Shown: piece after piece, positions 10,541 to 21,640 of the stretch
Layout: every line of letters begins with the position of its first letter
Position numbering within the stretch: position 1 is the stretch's first letter
DNA from: Zygnema cylindricum
Taxonomy: Eukaryota; Streptophyta; Zygnematophyceae; Zygnematales; Zygnemataceae
NCBI GenBank assembly: GCA_037447655.1
Contig: JBBHKE010000658.1
Coordinates: 90,364-132,874 of the forward strand
Reading direction: 5' to 3'
Length of the DNA stretch: 42,511 bases
The notes under the pieces: model-generated
Databases searched by the model: none
What the model was told of the DNA's origin: nothing
Seen by the model: the letters and a program-made list of their open reading frames with translations, nothing else
Program-made: the position numbers and the translations under genes

Positions 10541-11693
10541 GCCTACTAAATGCTACTCCCTTGACCACTCTCCAAAGAATAGAAAGGGAATGATAGTTGT
10601 CTGATCCGACCCACAAGACCTAAAAACATAAACCGAATGACGACCACAAAAGTACGTAAACTACTCCCACGCAGAAATATAGAAACAATAAAAATCGGCT
10701 CTTTCATATTAAACAATATCACCTTGCCCCAGAGAATTGAAATAAAGATATAAGTAAATGATAATGGTGAAGCGAGCGAACATACCGCGGAGTGCAACGA
10801 TGACCAAACTCAGAAGAAGGAAACACTCCTAATGGCCCCGAAGATCGGTATGAGTCTCCCTCACCCCTCAGTTTCGCCGTACGGATCCGAGAAGACTCTT
10901 TCAAGTTTCAAACAGCGAAAGTCCAAACCGCCCAAAGAGAGGATAGTGCCAATCACCCACCCGAGCTACTGTCTCCACAAAAGAAAATCCAAAACAAAGA
11001 TGGCAATAGAGTCAACGACACAATGCAACAGTTCTCCAACGGAAAGGTTGATTTAATTCTCTGGGGGTTTTCTTAAGAGACAGTACTGAAAAAGCAACCT
11101 GTCTCCTTCGGCCCCAAGTGTCTTACACAACAAAAGTCTGTCCTATAGCATCTACCAAAGTCAAAGCAATGATCAAAGCTAATCAGCGGCTAGCAATTGT
11201 TATCATACGGACACAAGACAAACTAGGCTGTACTTCACTCATGGCAAAAAGTTAGGCGACTGACTCCGACTGAATCGACAGCCAAAGGTCTTCCTATGGT
11301 ACACAAGTAAACAACAAAGTTCTGAATTGACGTGAAACGTCTAATTTTGACGCGGTGTCATAAATGCTCTACCCGTCTGTTGGACCTGAACTAACCTCCT
11401 ACTGACAACTAACAGCAAGATCTACGGGACAATCTTAAAGGCTGCGTGCCGTTCCACAATGTACCCCTCCGCTAGAGCTACATAGAACGGACGCCATGTG
11501 ATGGAGCCGCCACCTTTGCACTGGACTCCGTTTAAGCTGAACTAAAGTGCGTTGTGCCCCTCGGTAAAAATACAAAGTTTTGATCTGACGGGTTGTCCCC
11601 CCCTTCTCCGTACGCTGAAGTCCGTACAAGGTGGAACGAGGCCCTAAAACTCTTGGGAGTGCAAATGTGCCGAAGATGCACACGAGCTTGATA
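10541..11693 (-). mobile_element. Gypsy element C, 3' LTR
   Basis: On the minus strand it starts TATCAAGCTCGTG (the other LTRs start TGTCAAG and TGTTAAG, so the second base has changed) and runs to ..TAGTAGGCTTCCGGTGG. It lacks the terminal segment up to ..CAGTACTCA that is present in the LTR at 32118-33259. Frames inside it are shadows. Confidence 0.72.
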
Positions 11694-11929
11694 GCTGTCG
11701 AGCGTGCCTGGGGACCGTGAGGTTCACGTAAGATGTCCTACGAGGTGTGCATAAGAGACCAGCCATCCACCCCAAATGATGATGATTTCCCGGACCCGTG
11801 ACCATGCCCTTCTTTGTCTTTCCTCCCCTAGAGATATGCATGGGTCATAATGAGGAATTGAGAGTAAAAGAAGAAGTACCGCGTACCCCCCCTCCTTTGA
11901 GTCGCGTATGACTAAGAGGATTAGACAAA

Positions 11930-12295
11930 TTAGCGGCCAAATTCGCAGTACCTATAGAACCACGGAATTGCGAGTTGAGAGCGGGGCTCCCAATTCAGTG
12001 GTAGACAGCCGTCATGCCACCCTTGGTGACAGTGTTTGCACATGAGCAGAAGGTCGGACACAGAGGACCCATTGCAAGCAGAGGAACAGGAGGGTGGTTC
12101 TGCAAAATAGGTGAGGTGAAAAGTGGGTTCGTCTTCTAACCCTCGCAGGTGGCAAGGAGCCACATTGATCTGATTTTCTTTAATTTTGCGGCCATCCTTC
12201 CCCTCCAAGGTAAGAACCCCTTTGTTAGAGACCTCCACTACTTTCAGTATCATTCGTCCTGCCGAAATGTCCAAAGTATCATTTTTCTGTTGCAT
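11930..12295 (-). pseudogene. Gypsy C integrase C-terminal part with PHD finger
   Basis: The 121-residue frame has two parts. Residues about 10-52 (MILKVVEVSNKGVLTLEG, then APCHL) resemble the beta-barrel/GPY-F region that follows the integrase core. Residues 70-117 form a PHD-type zinc finger: C70, C74, C86-x2-C89, H94-x2-C97, then W112-F-Y-R-Y-C117. The PHD pattern is Cys4-His-Cys3 with W-x-C-x-x-C at the end. Here the seventh ligand is Tyr114 (TAT), one transition away from Cys. PHD fingers usually read histone H3 tails, so in an integrase the module would be expected to steer insertion towards particular chromatin. That role is inferred. Chromodomains are the better-known reader in plant gypsy elements, and none is seen. 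Confidence 0.7.
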
Positions 12296-12628
12296 GCGAT
12301 ATACAAAATCCCCGGGTATGAATCACCGTTGCCGTGGGACATAATTTTCGCTCCGGCGTTGAGAATACCAAAGCTGATCCCTTTGCTGAGCAGCCTGTAA
12401 ATTACCCATATCTAGAGGTATTTCCTGGTGAAATCCTTTGGCTCGGTCGGCAATCAGTTTCTCGACAGTCCCCCGGTTGTCCATTTTCGGAAGCACAACC
12501 ACCTAAGCCGAGGCGGCTCCTGGTAGGATGGGATGTCGGCCGAAAAGAATGAAGTAACGACTATAGGAGTGGAGGGAGGCTTGCCTACTAAACTTGTATC
12601 CCATGGCAATCCAAGGCACCCGTCAGTC

Positions 12629-13200
12629 CTATTCCGCCAAATCCTCTTCAACGACATATTTTCGTAGTGATCGCTTCACTGACATTACGCACCTCTCAAC
12701 CAAACCATCGACGTGGGGGTGGTCTTGGCTAGTCAACCGGTGGTCAATGAGGCACTTTTCCAGAAGGTTAGAAATTTCTCCAGCAAACTCGGACCCCTGA
12801 TCCATGAGAACTTCGATTGATGCTCCAAATTGGGAAAACGCTATCTGCAAGAATGCGTCCGCGATTGCTTTTGACTCCTTTCGGGGAAGAACCACCAGTT
12901 CGATCCATTTGGAGAATTGTTCAATCATTACCAGAACAAAGCGGTTTAACCTCCGGCTGGTTGGAAGTGATCCCAACAGATCTAGTGACCACCTGTAAAA
13001 CATCCCCGGATGGGGAGAGAATGAAGTTCTGTTCCACCCTTTTTGTCAAAAGCAACTTTCACCCGGTCACAAGAACGGCACGTCTACACCACACGGTTGA
13101 CCTGGGCCCGCAACCCATGCCACCAGTACAACCCGGTAACCAGTGAGGTTGTTCGTTTTTGTCAGAAGTGCTAGCATTGCAGGTGAAGTCGAACAATGAG
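12629..13200 (-). pseudogene. Gypsy C integrase core
   Basis: The zinc-binding N-terminal region is partly visible (YWWHG, then CRSCDRVKVAFDKK) in one frame. A one-base frameshift at about 13010 leads to the catalytic core frame (13003-12629). That frame contains the first Asp in WSLDLLG, the second in LMDQGSEFAG and the Glu in VDGLVERCVMSVKRSLRK, so the D,D,E triad is present. The enzyme would insert the element's cDNA into the host chromosome. It lies directly downstream of RNase H in the minus-strand polyprotein, as expected for Ty3/gypsy. Confidence 0.82.
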
Positions 13201-13350
13201 GGTTTCCCGATCTGTCAGAGGAGGAACCACTTTCCTCGTCCCATCGGCCCATTTTTTGAGAAGAATGCCTTGGTCCCATTCATACGCCGCCATTCGAGTC
13301 TGAACACGGGACAAATGACTCCCGGCCAAGTGAGGAAGAGGGGAACCATT

Positions 13351-15019
13351 CTAGATGGACTGGAGGGAATTGGTGTCATTCCAAATATCCTTGCGGCCAG
13401 ATCGAATGGGAGCATGCACCCCGACGTCCGCCGCAAAAGTCGATAGTTCTCTTTTAGTCCGAGGCAGCCAAATGAAGGCGGAGGAAGCCCGGATAAGTCC
13501 TAAGTTGAGCTCTTGGTCTTCATCGTGCCGAGCCCCTGTAGAGTCTCTAATGGAAGGGTCTGGATTCTTGTTGAGTCCGTCTGCATTCCCATGAATCTCT
13601 CCTGCTCGATGGATTATGTTGAAATTGTATTCCTTCAAAATGAGAACCCATCTGGCCAGCTTGCTAGTAAAATTACTGTTCTCCATTTTCTATTGGAGGG
13701 GCAGGTGATCCGTAATAAGGTTGAAGTGTACTCTATAGAGGTAAGGCCTGAAGTGCTGGATGGCCAATACTGCGGCGAGTAATTCCCCGTGGTAAATGTT
13801 GTAATTCCCCTTGGCCTTGATGTTGCTCCGGCTAGCGTAAGCCACTACGTATTCTGCCCCTGCATCGTCCAATTGAGCTAACACTGCTCCCAATCCGAAC
13901 CTGCTCCAATCAGTATAAAGGAGAAAAGGTCGATGGTGATCGGGCTTACGGAGAAATGGATGTTGCTTGAGGGAGTCTTTCAAGAATTGAAAAGTGATCT
14001 GCTGTTCTTCTACCCACTGCCACTCCTGGTCCTTTCCCAATAATTGATTCAATGGTTGGGCGTGGCTGTTGAATTCGGGAATAAACCTCCGGTAATTGTT
14101 AGCCAAACCTAAGAATGTGCGGAGGGCAGAAATGTCCTACGGGGGTGGAAGTGCGTCAAGAGATGCCACCTTGACCATGTCGGGACCCACTGTTCAGGAG
14201 TCACCTCATGACCCAGATAAATAATTTTCTACACCCCAAAAATTCCCTTCCCCAGATGGCACTTCAATCCCGCTGCTTGGAGATCCCGGAGAACAATCTG
14301 TATATGCTCAAAGTGTTATTCGAATATCTTGGAGAAAATGATTACATTTTCGATGTAACACCGTGCACAATGAATTCCCCGGAGGGCCTCGTCCATTGCC
14401 CGTTGGAAGTTTGCAGGTGCATTTTTGAGACCAAATGGCATGTATAGCCACTCATACAACCTGGATCCTACCCAAAAAGCGGTCCTCTCTCGGTGCTTTG
14501 GCTCTATTGCAATCTGGTGGAATATATTCTTCATATCCAACGTGGAATAAATGGTGGCCCCAGCAAGAGAATCGAAGATCTCTTCCGGGTAGGCATTGGA
14601 TAACGATCAGAAACAGTTGCCGTGTTGAGCATCCGATAGTCTCCACACATCCAAAATTCTACAATTTTACCTAAGGAGTATTTCTTTGGCGCGAGTACAG
14701 TTGGAGAGGCAAACCCATGTAGCCTGGTACTCTCTTGCACAAGCCCTGCGTCCACCAAAGTCTGCACCTTTGCGGTGATGAACTCCTTCTCTTTTAAGCT
14801 GAGAGGATACTATTTCTGCAAAAAAGTTGACGTCTCATAGGTCAGATCTATCCGAAAAGGGGTCCCCTTATAGATTCCTAAATATGTGTCAGACCAAGAG
14901 AACACCTGCCCGTTCTCCTCTAACAGCTTGTAAAGTCGGGCCTTTTGATGTGGGTCTAACTGTTCCCCTAGAGTCCAGTCCTTCTTTTCGGGTTCCACTC
15001 CAGCCCATGCTTCCCGCAA
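13351..15019 (-). pseudogene. Gypsy C reverse transcriptase and RNase H
   Basis: Fragments in several frames form a Ty3/gypsy RT-RNase H. The N-terminal part is EQLDPHQKARLYKLLEENG (15019-14810), followed by GLVQEST and CGDYRMLN (14767-14531). The palm segment is DMKNIFHQIAIEPKHRERTA and YMPFGLKNAPANFQRAMD (14540-14316). The catalytic box reads CYIEN at 14346-14357 in place of YIDD/YVDD, so both catalytic aspartates are lost. The connection and RNase H follow (14106-13690: RRFIPEFN, LLYTDWSRFGLGAVLAQ, GELLAAVLAI, LITDHLPLQ; then 13686-13351: LARWVLILKEYNFNIIHRAG). At least three frame changes separate these pieces. Confidence 0.88.
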
Positions 15020-15229
15020 TCGACCCCAAAGGGAGATGTCGAATTGAAGCTCTACTTGTGGATTTGTCCCTTGCTCGGCTGTAAAAACGCTGCTACTGAC
15101 AATTTCTTGTTCTTAGCCTTTTCTCCCCCCAACTGAGGAAACTCCTGGGTTCAGTATATTATCTGAATGTAATTTTGTGAATTTTTCTCTACTTGCCTTT
15201 CTCCCCCCCTCAAGCTGCAGAGTAGCTTG

Positions 15230-15893
15230 CATGGCCAGCAATTGTGGAGCTTGAAGGTACGTTGTCCATGACTTTAGAGATTGTAGGCTAGAGAATGGCA
15301 CCGAATGCTGCAAAACCCATGAAATTGCATTCAAATCCATACTTTGCCCGATCAAACTACACCTTTTTGAAACTAAGACTTCTGGTGCTGCTGTGATTCC
15401 CTGAACACCCATGAAATTGCATTCAAATCCATACTTTGCCCAATCAAACTCCATCTTTTTGAGACTTATACTCCTAGTGCTGCTGTGGTTCCCTGTTGAA
15501 ATCCCATCGCCTGTTCCATTTCTTCAATACTTGGTGTTGTCCACGTAGTGAGTGTTTTGTCAAATATCATTCCTAGTGCTCCTTTCTGGTAAGCATTGCA
15601 GTTGGGGAATGATACTAGGGTTGGTAGGCCTTTCGCGGATTCCCAAGGTGGTTGCAACAAAAGAAGGGTGCTCGGTCGGCTTTGGTCACGGGGGTGGCCA
15701 TTCGCCCTGGTCTGAGAATTTGCTGAACTGTGATGTTAGGATCCGGAACCTGTGTTTTCAATAGCTGTTGGAGGATAGGAAGATAAACCAAGTTGGTTTA
15801 ATTAGCGCGAACTCTGTGGGCTCTTGATCCGATTTGAGCTGCGTCAAAAACTATAGGAGTCCCCAGAACCTGCGTTACTTGGTTCCAGCTGCT
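15230..15893 (-). pseudogene. Gypsy C DNA methyltransferase, C-terminal half
   Basis: This part continues the frame that copia B interrupts. It reads WNQVTQVLGTPIVFDAAQ, then GSRAHRVRA (motif VIII/IX-like, with the A-H-R-x-R found in DNMT3-type enzymes), a stop where a Trp or Tyr would be expected, TNL, and a longer target-recognition-like stretch (PNCNAYQKGALGMIFDKTL, MEQAMGFQQGTTAALGV). The end (RCSLIGQSMDLNAISWVL) resembles motif X (R-x-x-L-[IL]-G-x-[SA]). A 92-bp tandem duplication (copies at about 15316-15407 and 15408-15500) repeats the motif X segment and shifts the frame. RT follows after about 200 bp. The domain order I-IV-VI-VIII-X is the standard one, unlike the rearranged plant DRM enzymes. 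Confidence 0.75.
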
Positions 15894-15898
15894 GACCA

Positions 15899-16927
15899 TG
15901 TAGAAACTAATGGTTTTATTAGTATTTTCTAGGTCTAAATAGAAATAGAAAGAAGCCGAGGCAGTCTACCTCTAACTTCTCTCTCCAACTCTCAAACTTG
16001 TCGCAGTCACTGAGACATTGGAGAGGAGGCTAGAGCCATGGCTACCTTGGCTATCCTAAGGTTTACGGGAATTTTATTTTAGGGTTTATTTATTTATCTA
16101 AAAGATATTTGCCGGCGGCAGGATTTGATCACTGTACCTACCGGCCGGCAGACAGGAAATAGCCGGACGCCTTAGCCGTTAAGTCTAGGATTAGTGTTAG
16201 GTACTATATAGTTTGATAATAATTTAAAGATGTATACGTACGATAAATTCATTTAACTGTTACGGATTACGGGATACATAGATCCGGTACGGATTACGAA
16301 TCAATACCGCGCATTTGTTTCGGAAGTGAAATAAATACCGCGCATGTATTTATTACGGCTACGATTAAATCTGAATTTAATCGGACGGCCGCAATTAGCG
16401 CCGAGATCGCGGAGGAAGATTTCGGCGGTTTGTGGCCATCGCCACATCGGATGACGCGTGGCAAAATTCCGTTGGATTGTAGAATCTCCGGAGATTATGG
16501 CACCGAATCCGGATTTGACATGTGTCGACATTTTGGCCATGTCGTACAATGTCCGTACTGAAAGTACACCGGCGGCTGTACTTTTGCGTACGGAACTCAA
16601 TTATGATTGGTTCCGTACATCAGTAGATAGAGTCTGTGAGAGAGATAGGACTTAGAAAAATTAGAAGATAGGACCCTCTCTCCCAGAGAGCTTCTGTAGA
16701 AAAGGTCAAATTTGACCCTCCATAACTTACTGCTCAGGGGAGCAAATTCAGAGATTCTTTTTGCTACTGACTCAGGGGAGTCTTGCCTTCACAGGGGTGC
16801 AGGTGGTCAGGGTTTTTGTCTGTCAGGGTGGCAGTTATTTTTGCTGGAACACAAAGGGGTCAGGATTATCCTAGAGGCTTCTTGGAAGCTGTCTACTCTG
16901 AGGACTTATGGAGGTCTCAGAGTTTCA
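15899..16927 (+). mobile_element. Copia B, 5' LTR
   Basis: The LTR begins TGTAGAAACTAATGG and ends CAGAGTTTCA. I count roughly 20-25 substitutions against the 3' LTR (27783-28823), about 2%, spread evenly, plus one 12-bp tandem difference in the GGTACGGATTACG region. The LTR differs strongly from that of copia A although the coding regions are alike. Confidence 0.9.
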
Positions 16928-16942
16928 GGTTATGGGCCCACC
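16928..16942 (+). promoter_or_regulatory. Primer-binding site for initiator tRNA-Met anticodon arm (copia B)
   Basis: GGTTATGGGCCCACC follows directly after the LTR end (..TTTCA). It is complementary over 15 nt to the anticodon-arm segment of plant initiator tRNA-Met (GGTGGGCCCATAACC), and not to its 3' end (the usual TGGTATCAGAGC site is absent). This matches half-tRNA priming as known for Drosophila copia. The Gag start ATG (16932-16934) lies inside this site. Confidence 0.8.
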
Positions 16943-19900
16943 CTCTAGGGTACCAATCTTTAATGGAACAAGCTTCATATACTGGGAAAGTATGATGATA
17001 GGAGCTCTATGCGAAAAAAGGTTTTGGGGGATGTGAGTGGACGGTTGGGGCGTCCATCAAGTCTTGGAATTCCTCCAGGGTTTGGAGGAACCAGATTCAC
17101 TAGGAAAGAGGATTCACCTTCAACGGAGGAAACAAAAGAAGGAGAGGTTGTAGACAAAGGAAAGGAGAAGGAGACGACCACACCAATAGCAACTGGTTCG
17201 ACATTCTTGTCACCTATTCCGAGGATTGAGGAGAATGATACTGAAACCTGGGACTTCAACAATATGGCCGCAAAGCACTTCATCCTACGCCATCTCACTC
17301 AAGGACTTGCGTGTCCTCATTTGCAGGTAGAAAGGGCATCCGATCTTTTGATGGCTCTCATAGAGATGTATCGAAGTCGTACGATTCAGCAACAACAGTT
17401 GGCTGATCAGAAAGTTAAGGAGTATTTAATCAAAGGGGAAAATATGTTGGATTTTTGCAATGAGCTTGCTACACTCTTCATGGAGCTAGAGAGTGCGGAA
17501 AAAGGTTTTAGTGAAAAAGAAAAGGTTAACTGTTTACTGATGAAGTTACCTGATGAGTTCGTAAACATAGTTTACCGTGTGCAGGACTTGCCTGACTCAA
17601 GGTGGATATGGAACTCAGTGGTAGGGATGAATCTCGTTCAAGAAAATACAATTGAGATCCGAAGGGGGGGAAAGAGTGGCCAAGCCTTGGCAACAGTGAT
17701 TGATTTGAGGAACAGGGATTCCCGAAAACCGGTCGGAAACTATGGGGGTAGGAAGCTGAAAAAACAGGCCGACGAGTTCGAACCAAGGGCTCCCAAAGGT
17801 TTATGTCTTTTTTGTAAGAAACCGGGGCACTATATGGCAGTGTGCACTAAGCTAACCGAGCTTCTACTAAAGGAGGGGCAGACCGGTGGTACCCCGAGAG
17901 GAAAAAAAAAGGCCCTTGTCACACAGGTACTTGAGGCGGAATCTGAGGACGAGGACGATGAGCTCCTTTTGGATGAGGAGTTGGAGGCGAAAAACGAGGT
18001 CAAAATTCCACGAAGGAAGAAATGTGCTTACGGTGGATTAAAAGGTGAAGCAGGCTGGATCATAGATTCAGGTGCCTCCATCCACATGTGTAAGGATAGG
18101 CACCTGTTCACTAAGATAAGAAAGATTCCCACTGTAGAGATACAGTACGGGGATGGGAGGATAGTCACCACTACTCTTGTAGGATCGGTAGATCTGAAAG
18201 TGTTAGTAGAAGGAAAGACATCTATATTAACATTTTCCGATGTATTGTTTATTCCGGAGCTGAACAAAAATCTTATCTCTACATCAGTATTAGATAATAA
18301 GGGTTTTTTCACTAGCACTAGGGAAGGAGTTTTTACTGCTAGTTTTGAGGAGGATGTTTATTTCATTGCTGAGAAAGGTAGCCATGGGATGTTTAGGCTG
18401 ATCTTAAGTAATGAAAAGAAGAAACTTTATTATGCTGGTGTTCATGATATTATGATGTGGCATAAGAGGCTTGGGCATGTGAATCTAGATAAGTTAAGAG
18501 AGATGAAAAAGATGGGAGTGGTGGAAGGGATTCAGTTCAGTGAGAGTGATGATATAAGTGATTGTAGTGGATGTGCTCAAGGTAAAGCACACAGATTACC
18601 CTTTCCTAAAACAGCCACCTATAAGGGAGAAAAACTTCTAGATCTAGTACACACGGATATTTGGGGACCGGCTAGAGTGCCCTCACCGGGGGGGAAGAGA
18701 TTTATGATGACTATAATTGATGATTGGTCTCGGTATTCCCGGGTATATTTTTTGAAAAACAAGTCCGAAGCTGAGGATTGTTTTAGACAATATAAAGCAT
18801 GGAGCGAAAAACTCCATGAAACTCCAATCAAGAGAGTAAGGAGTGACAATGGTGGAGAGTATACTTCTAACCAGTTTGAGGATTTTCTGAGGGAAGATGG
18901 TGTTCAACACCAAAAGACAGTTCCAGAAAATCCGGAACAGAATGGGGTAGCTGAAAGGTTAAATAGAACACTAAGTGATAGTGCTAAAAGTATGTTGTCA
19001 GATAAAAAGATAGGAAAAACGTTTTGGGCAGAAGCAATGAACTGTGCTAATTACCTCAAGAATAGAGTTCTGACTTCAGCTATAAAAGATCAAACACCTT
19101 ATGAAAGATGGACAGGCCGGAAACCAGACATATCTCACTTAAAGGTTTTCGGCAGTCAAGTATTCAGTCTAGATACTGATCGGTCCAATTGGAAGCTAGA
19201 TCCTAAAGGAAAACCGGGATACTTATTAGGATATGATGAAGATGTTAAAGGATATAGAGTTTATGATTGAAAAAGGGAAGATATACTCTTAGTAAAGCAT
19301 CTAGTAGCTATGGATGAAGGAAAGTCTGTGGATCCCTTCAAATATAAAAAGTCAGTAAAAATCAGATTTGAGTCAGAAAATTCCGATGACTTTGAGATTC
19401 CTAACTATCCAGGTTTTAGAGAAGATGACATTCTTGCAGGAACAAATCAGACCGAAAAGGACCCGGCTGTGGAAACTCCAGTGACAACTCTACTCGAAGC
19501 GGAAGACGTGGTGGAAATTGATTCGGAATCAAGGGATAGGGGAGAAGCCGAGTTTGTTCGAAAGAATCCACGAGAACCATCTATTCCGGCATCAGATTTT
19601 GAGGGGGGGAGGAGAAGTAGCAAAAGACTGCAAGAAAAACAGGTTAATAACAAGGTAACTTAACTATCTCATCAAGATGAACCTCAATCTTATAGAGAGG
19701 CGATGACTTGTCCAGAAAGAAACCGGTGGAAGACAGCCATCAATGAGGAGATGGCTTCAATCATGGCAGCCGATACTTGGGAGCTGGTGGACTGTCCACC
19801 TAACCGAAAACCAATTGGTTGTAAGTGGGTCTTCAAATTAAAACTGAACCCAGATAACACAATCGAACGCTACAAGGCCAGATTAGTGGCAAAGGGATTT

Positions 19901-20579
19901 ACACAAAAGGAAGGAATTGCTACGAGGAAACCTTTGCCCCGGTGGTCAGATTTCCCTCCGTCCGCATACTTCTCAGTTTAGCAGCGGCGGAAGACATGGA
20001 AGTGCATCAGATGGACATCAAGACAGCCTTTTTGCATGGAGAATTGGAAGAGGAGATCTTCATGCGACAACCCGAAGGTTTTGTGGAGGAAGGAGAGGAG
20101 AGTAAGGTATGCCGGCTGATTAAATCTCTTTATGGTTTAAAACAGGCACCTCGACAATGGAATAAGAAGCTTGATGAGTTTCTTACCGGTCTGCAAAATT
20201 CGGATCAGCTCAAATCACTCAATCTATGTTTTCGAAGATGAGGAAGGTTTGATATTTATTGCAATTTATGTTGATGATTTGCTTGTATTAAGTAAATCAA
20301 TGGAAAAAATTAACAAAAACTGAAAACCGATATTAAGGGGAGATTTGAAATGATGGATATGAGAGAAGCAAGATATATTTTGGGAATTGAAGTAGAGAGA
20401 GACCGAAAAAGGAAAATTATAAGATTGACTCAAAAGGAAGCAATAGGGAACATGCTTGAAAAATTTCAAATGGATAAAGCTAATAGTTGTACAACTCCAA
20501 TGGAGTTGAAGAAGGGAAGTGAGGGGAGTGAGGAAGAAGGAGTCATAGTCTTAGACGAGGAATTATCTCCTGATGAACA
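16932..20579 (+). pseudogene. Copia B gag-pol, first part (Gag, protease, integrase, RT)
   Basis: The likely Gag start is ATG 16932, reading MGPPSRVPIFNG and then FIYWESMM, the usual copia Gag opening. A one-base loss near 17033 then shifts into the long frame ending at 19270. Seen in order are a CCHC zinc knuckle (17804-17845, CLFCKKPGHYMAVC), protease DSG (18065-18073), the integrase HHCC region (HKRLGH.. CSGCAQGK) and the D,D,E core (DLVHTDIWGP, SDNGGEYTS, NPEQNGVAERLNRT). RT pieces follow after stops at 19268 and 19661, with [52 protein letters not shown] and an intact YVDD (20267-20278). It breaks off at SPDEH where copia A is inserted. Only a few lesions separate it from an open polyprotein. 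Confidence 0.93.
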
Positions 20580-21625
20580 TGTTGAAATTTATAGATTTCT
20601 AGAGTATTTTCTAGGTTTAAATATGTTTTTATAAAAGGAAAAAGGAAAGGACGGACAGCCTGCCTCCACCTCCGCTCTCTAGCCCCCATACTTGCTGTAG
20701 TCACTGAAGGAAAGAGAGAGAGGTTGATCCATGGCTGCCTTAGTTCAACAGACAGCTATTTTTAGTAGGTTACTAAAAATATACTTGACGGACTAGAGAT
20801 TTGATCCCGGTACCTGGGGTTCGTCAAGTTGACCGGTAGCCGTCAGCTTTATCCTAATAGACTAGGACCAATGCTAAGTGCTATGGTATGTGATAGATAT
20901 ATATTTAGTTCGAAAAGATAAAGTTCATTTAACTAAAACTGTTTACGGCGTACATATATACAGTTTTATAAAGTACGTCGTACGACGCTAATTCAAAACA
21001 GATACCACGCATTTTATTTCTACATCGGAACAAATATCGCACAAGTATTTATTCCGGCCAAGATTACGTTTCGCATATAATCCAACGGCGCACATCATCG
21101 CCGGAATCCCGAGTGGTCACTTTGGCATTTAGTGACGTGGCATCACCTGGCGCCACGTGGGGAAACATCATTCGGTCGCGGGAATTCCGAGGAACGTACG
21201 GATGAGTGGAAAGTATACACGCGTCCACTTATGGCCTTGTCGTACAGAGGCTGTACAGAAAGTACATCGGCAGTAGTACTTTCTAGTACTATACAGTTTT
21301 GTGATTGGTTCGTACAGGCAGTAGATAGGAGCTGTGAGAGGGAATTAGGAAAAACTAGGACTTAGGAAAATTTAGGTAGATAGTCCTCTCTCTCAGAGAG
21401 TTTGTATAAATTGGCATCTTTGCCACCCTATAACTTATCGCCTGGTTGGCCGTTTTCAGTGATTTTTTTTTCTACGGACTCAAGGGAGCCCAAGCTACAC
21501 AAGGGTGCAGTCAAATTGTCAGTTTGCCTTCTTGGGCAGCAGTGGTTGTGGCTTAAAGTGGGTTAGTTAAATACTATCTAGAGGCTTCCTGTATTCTGTG
21601 GTCCAATGGAGGACACAGAATTGCA
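20580..21625 (+). mobile_element. Copia A, 5' LTR
   Basis: The LTR begins TGTTGAAATTTATAG and ends ACAGAATTGCA (1046 bp). Against the 3' LTR, the first 550 bp show about 45 differences, but the remaining 495 bp show about 6, with a long identical stretch from about 21133. A TATA-like box lies at 21405-21411. The solo LTR at 7103-8149 belongs to the same family. Confidence 0.92.
21405..21411 (+). promoter_or_regulatory. TATA-like box in the copia A LTR
   Basis: TATAAAT occurs about 215 bp before the end of the LTR. It is conserved in the 3' LTR (26859-26865) and in the inverted solo LTR. It is the best candidate for the retrotransposon promoter, and no transcription start can be read from sequence alone. 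Confidence 0.45.
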
Positions 21626-21640
21626 GGTTATGGGCCCACC
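21626..21640 (+). promoter_or_regulatory. Primer-binding site for initiator tRNA-Met anticodon arm (copia A)
   Basis: This is the same 15-nt site as in copia B, GGTTATGGGCCCACC, directly after the LTR. ATG 21630-21632 lies within it and reads MGPPSRVPP before a one-base loss relative to copia B shifts the frame. Confidence 0.8.

Noticed and set aside
16301-16600. Minus-strand frame found again at 28197-28496
   Set aside because: It is repeated because it lies in both LTRs of copia B. It is antisense to the LTR and has no recognisable domain.
21132-21365. Plus-strand 77-residue frame found again at 26586-26819
   Set aside because: It lies in the U3/R part of both copia A LTRs. It is identical between them because LTRs are copies, not because of coding constraint that can be seen here.
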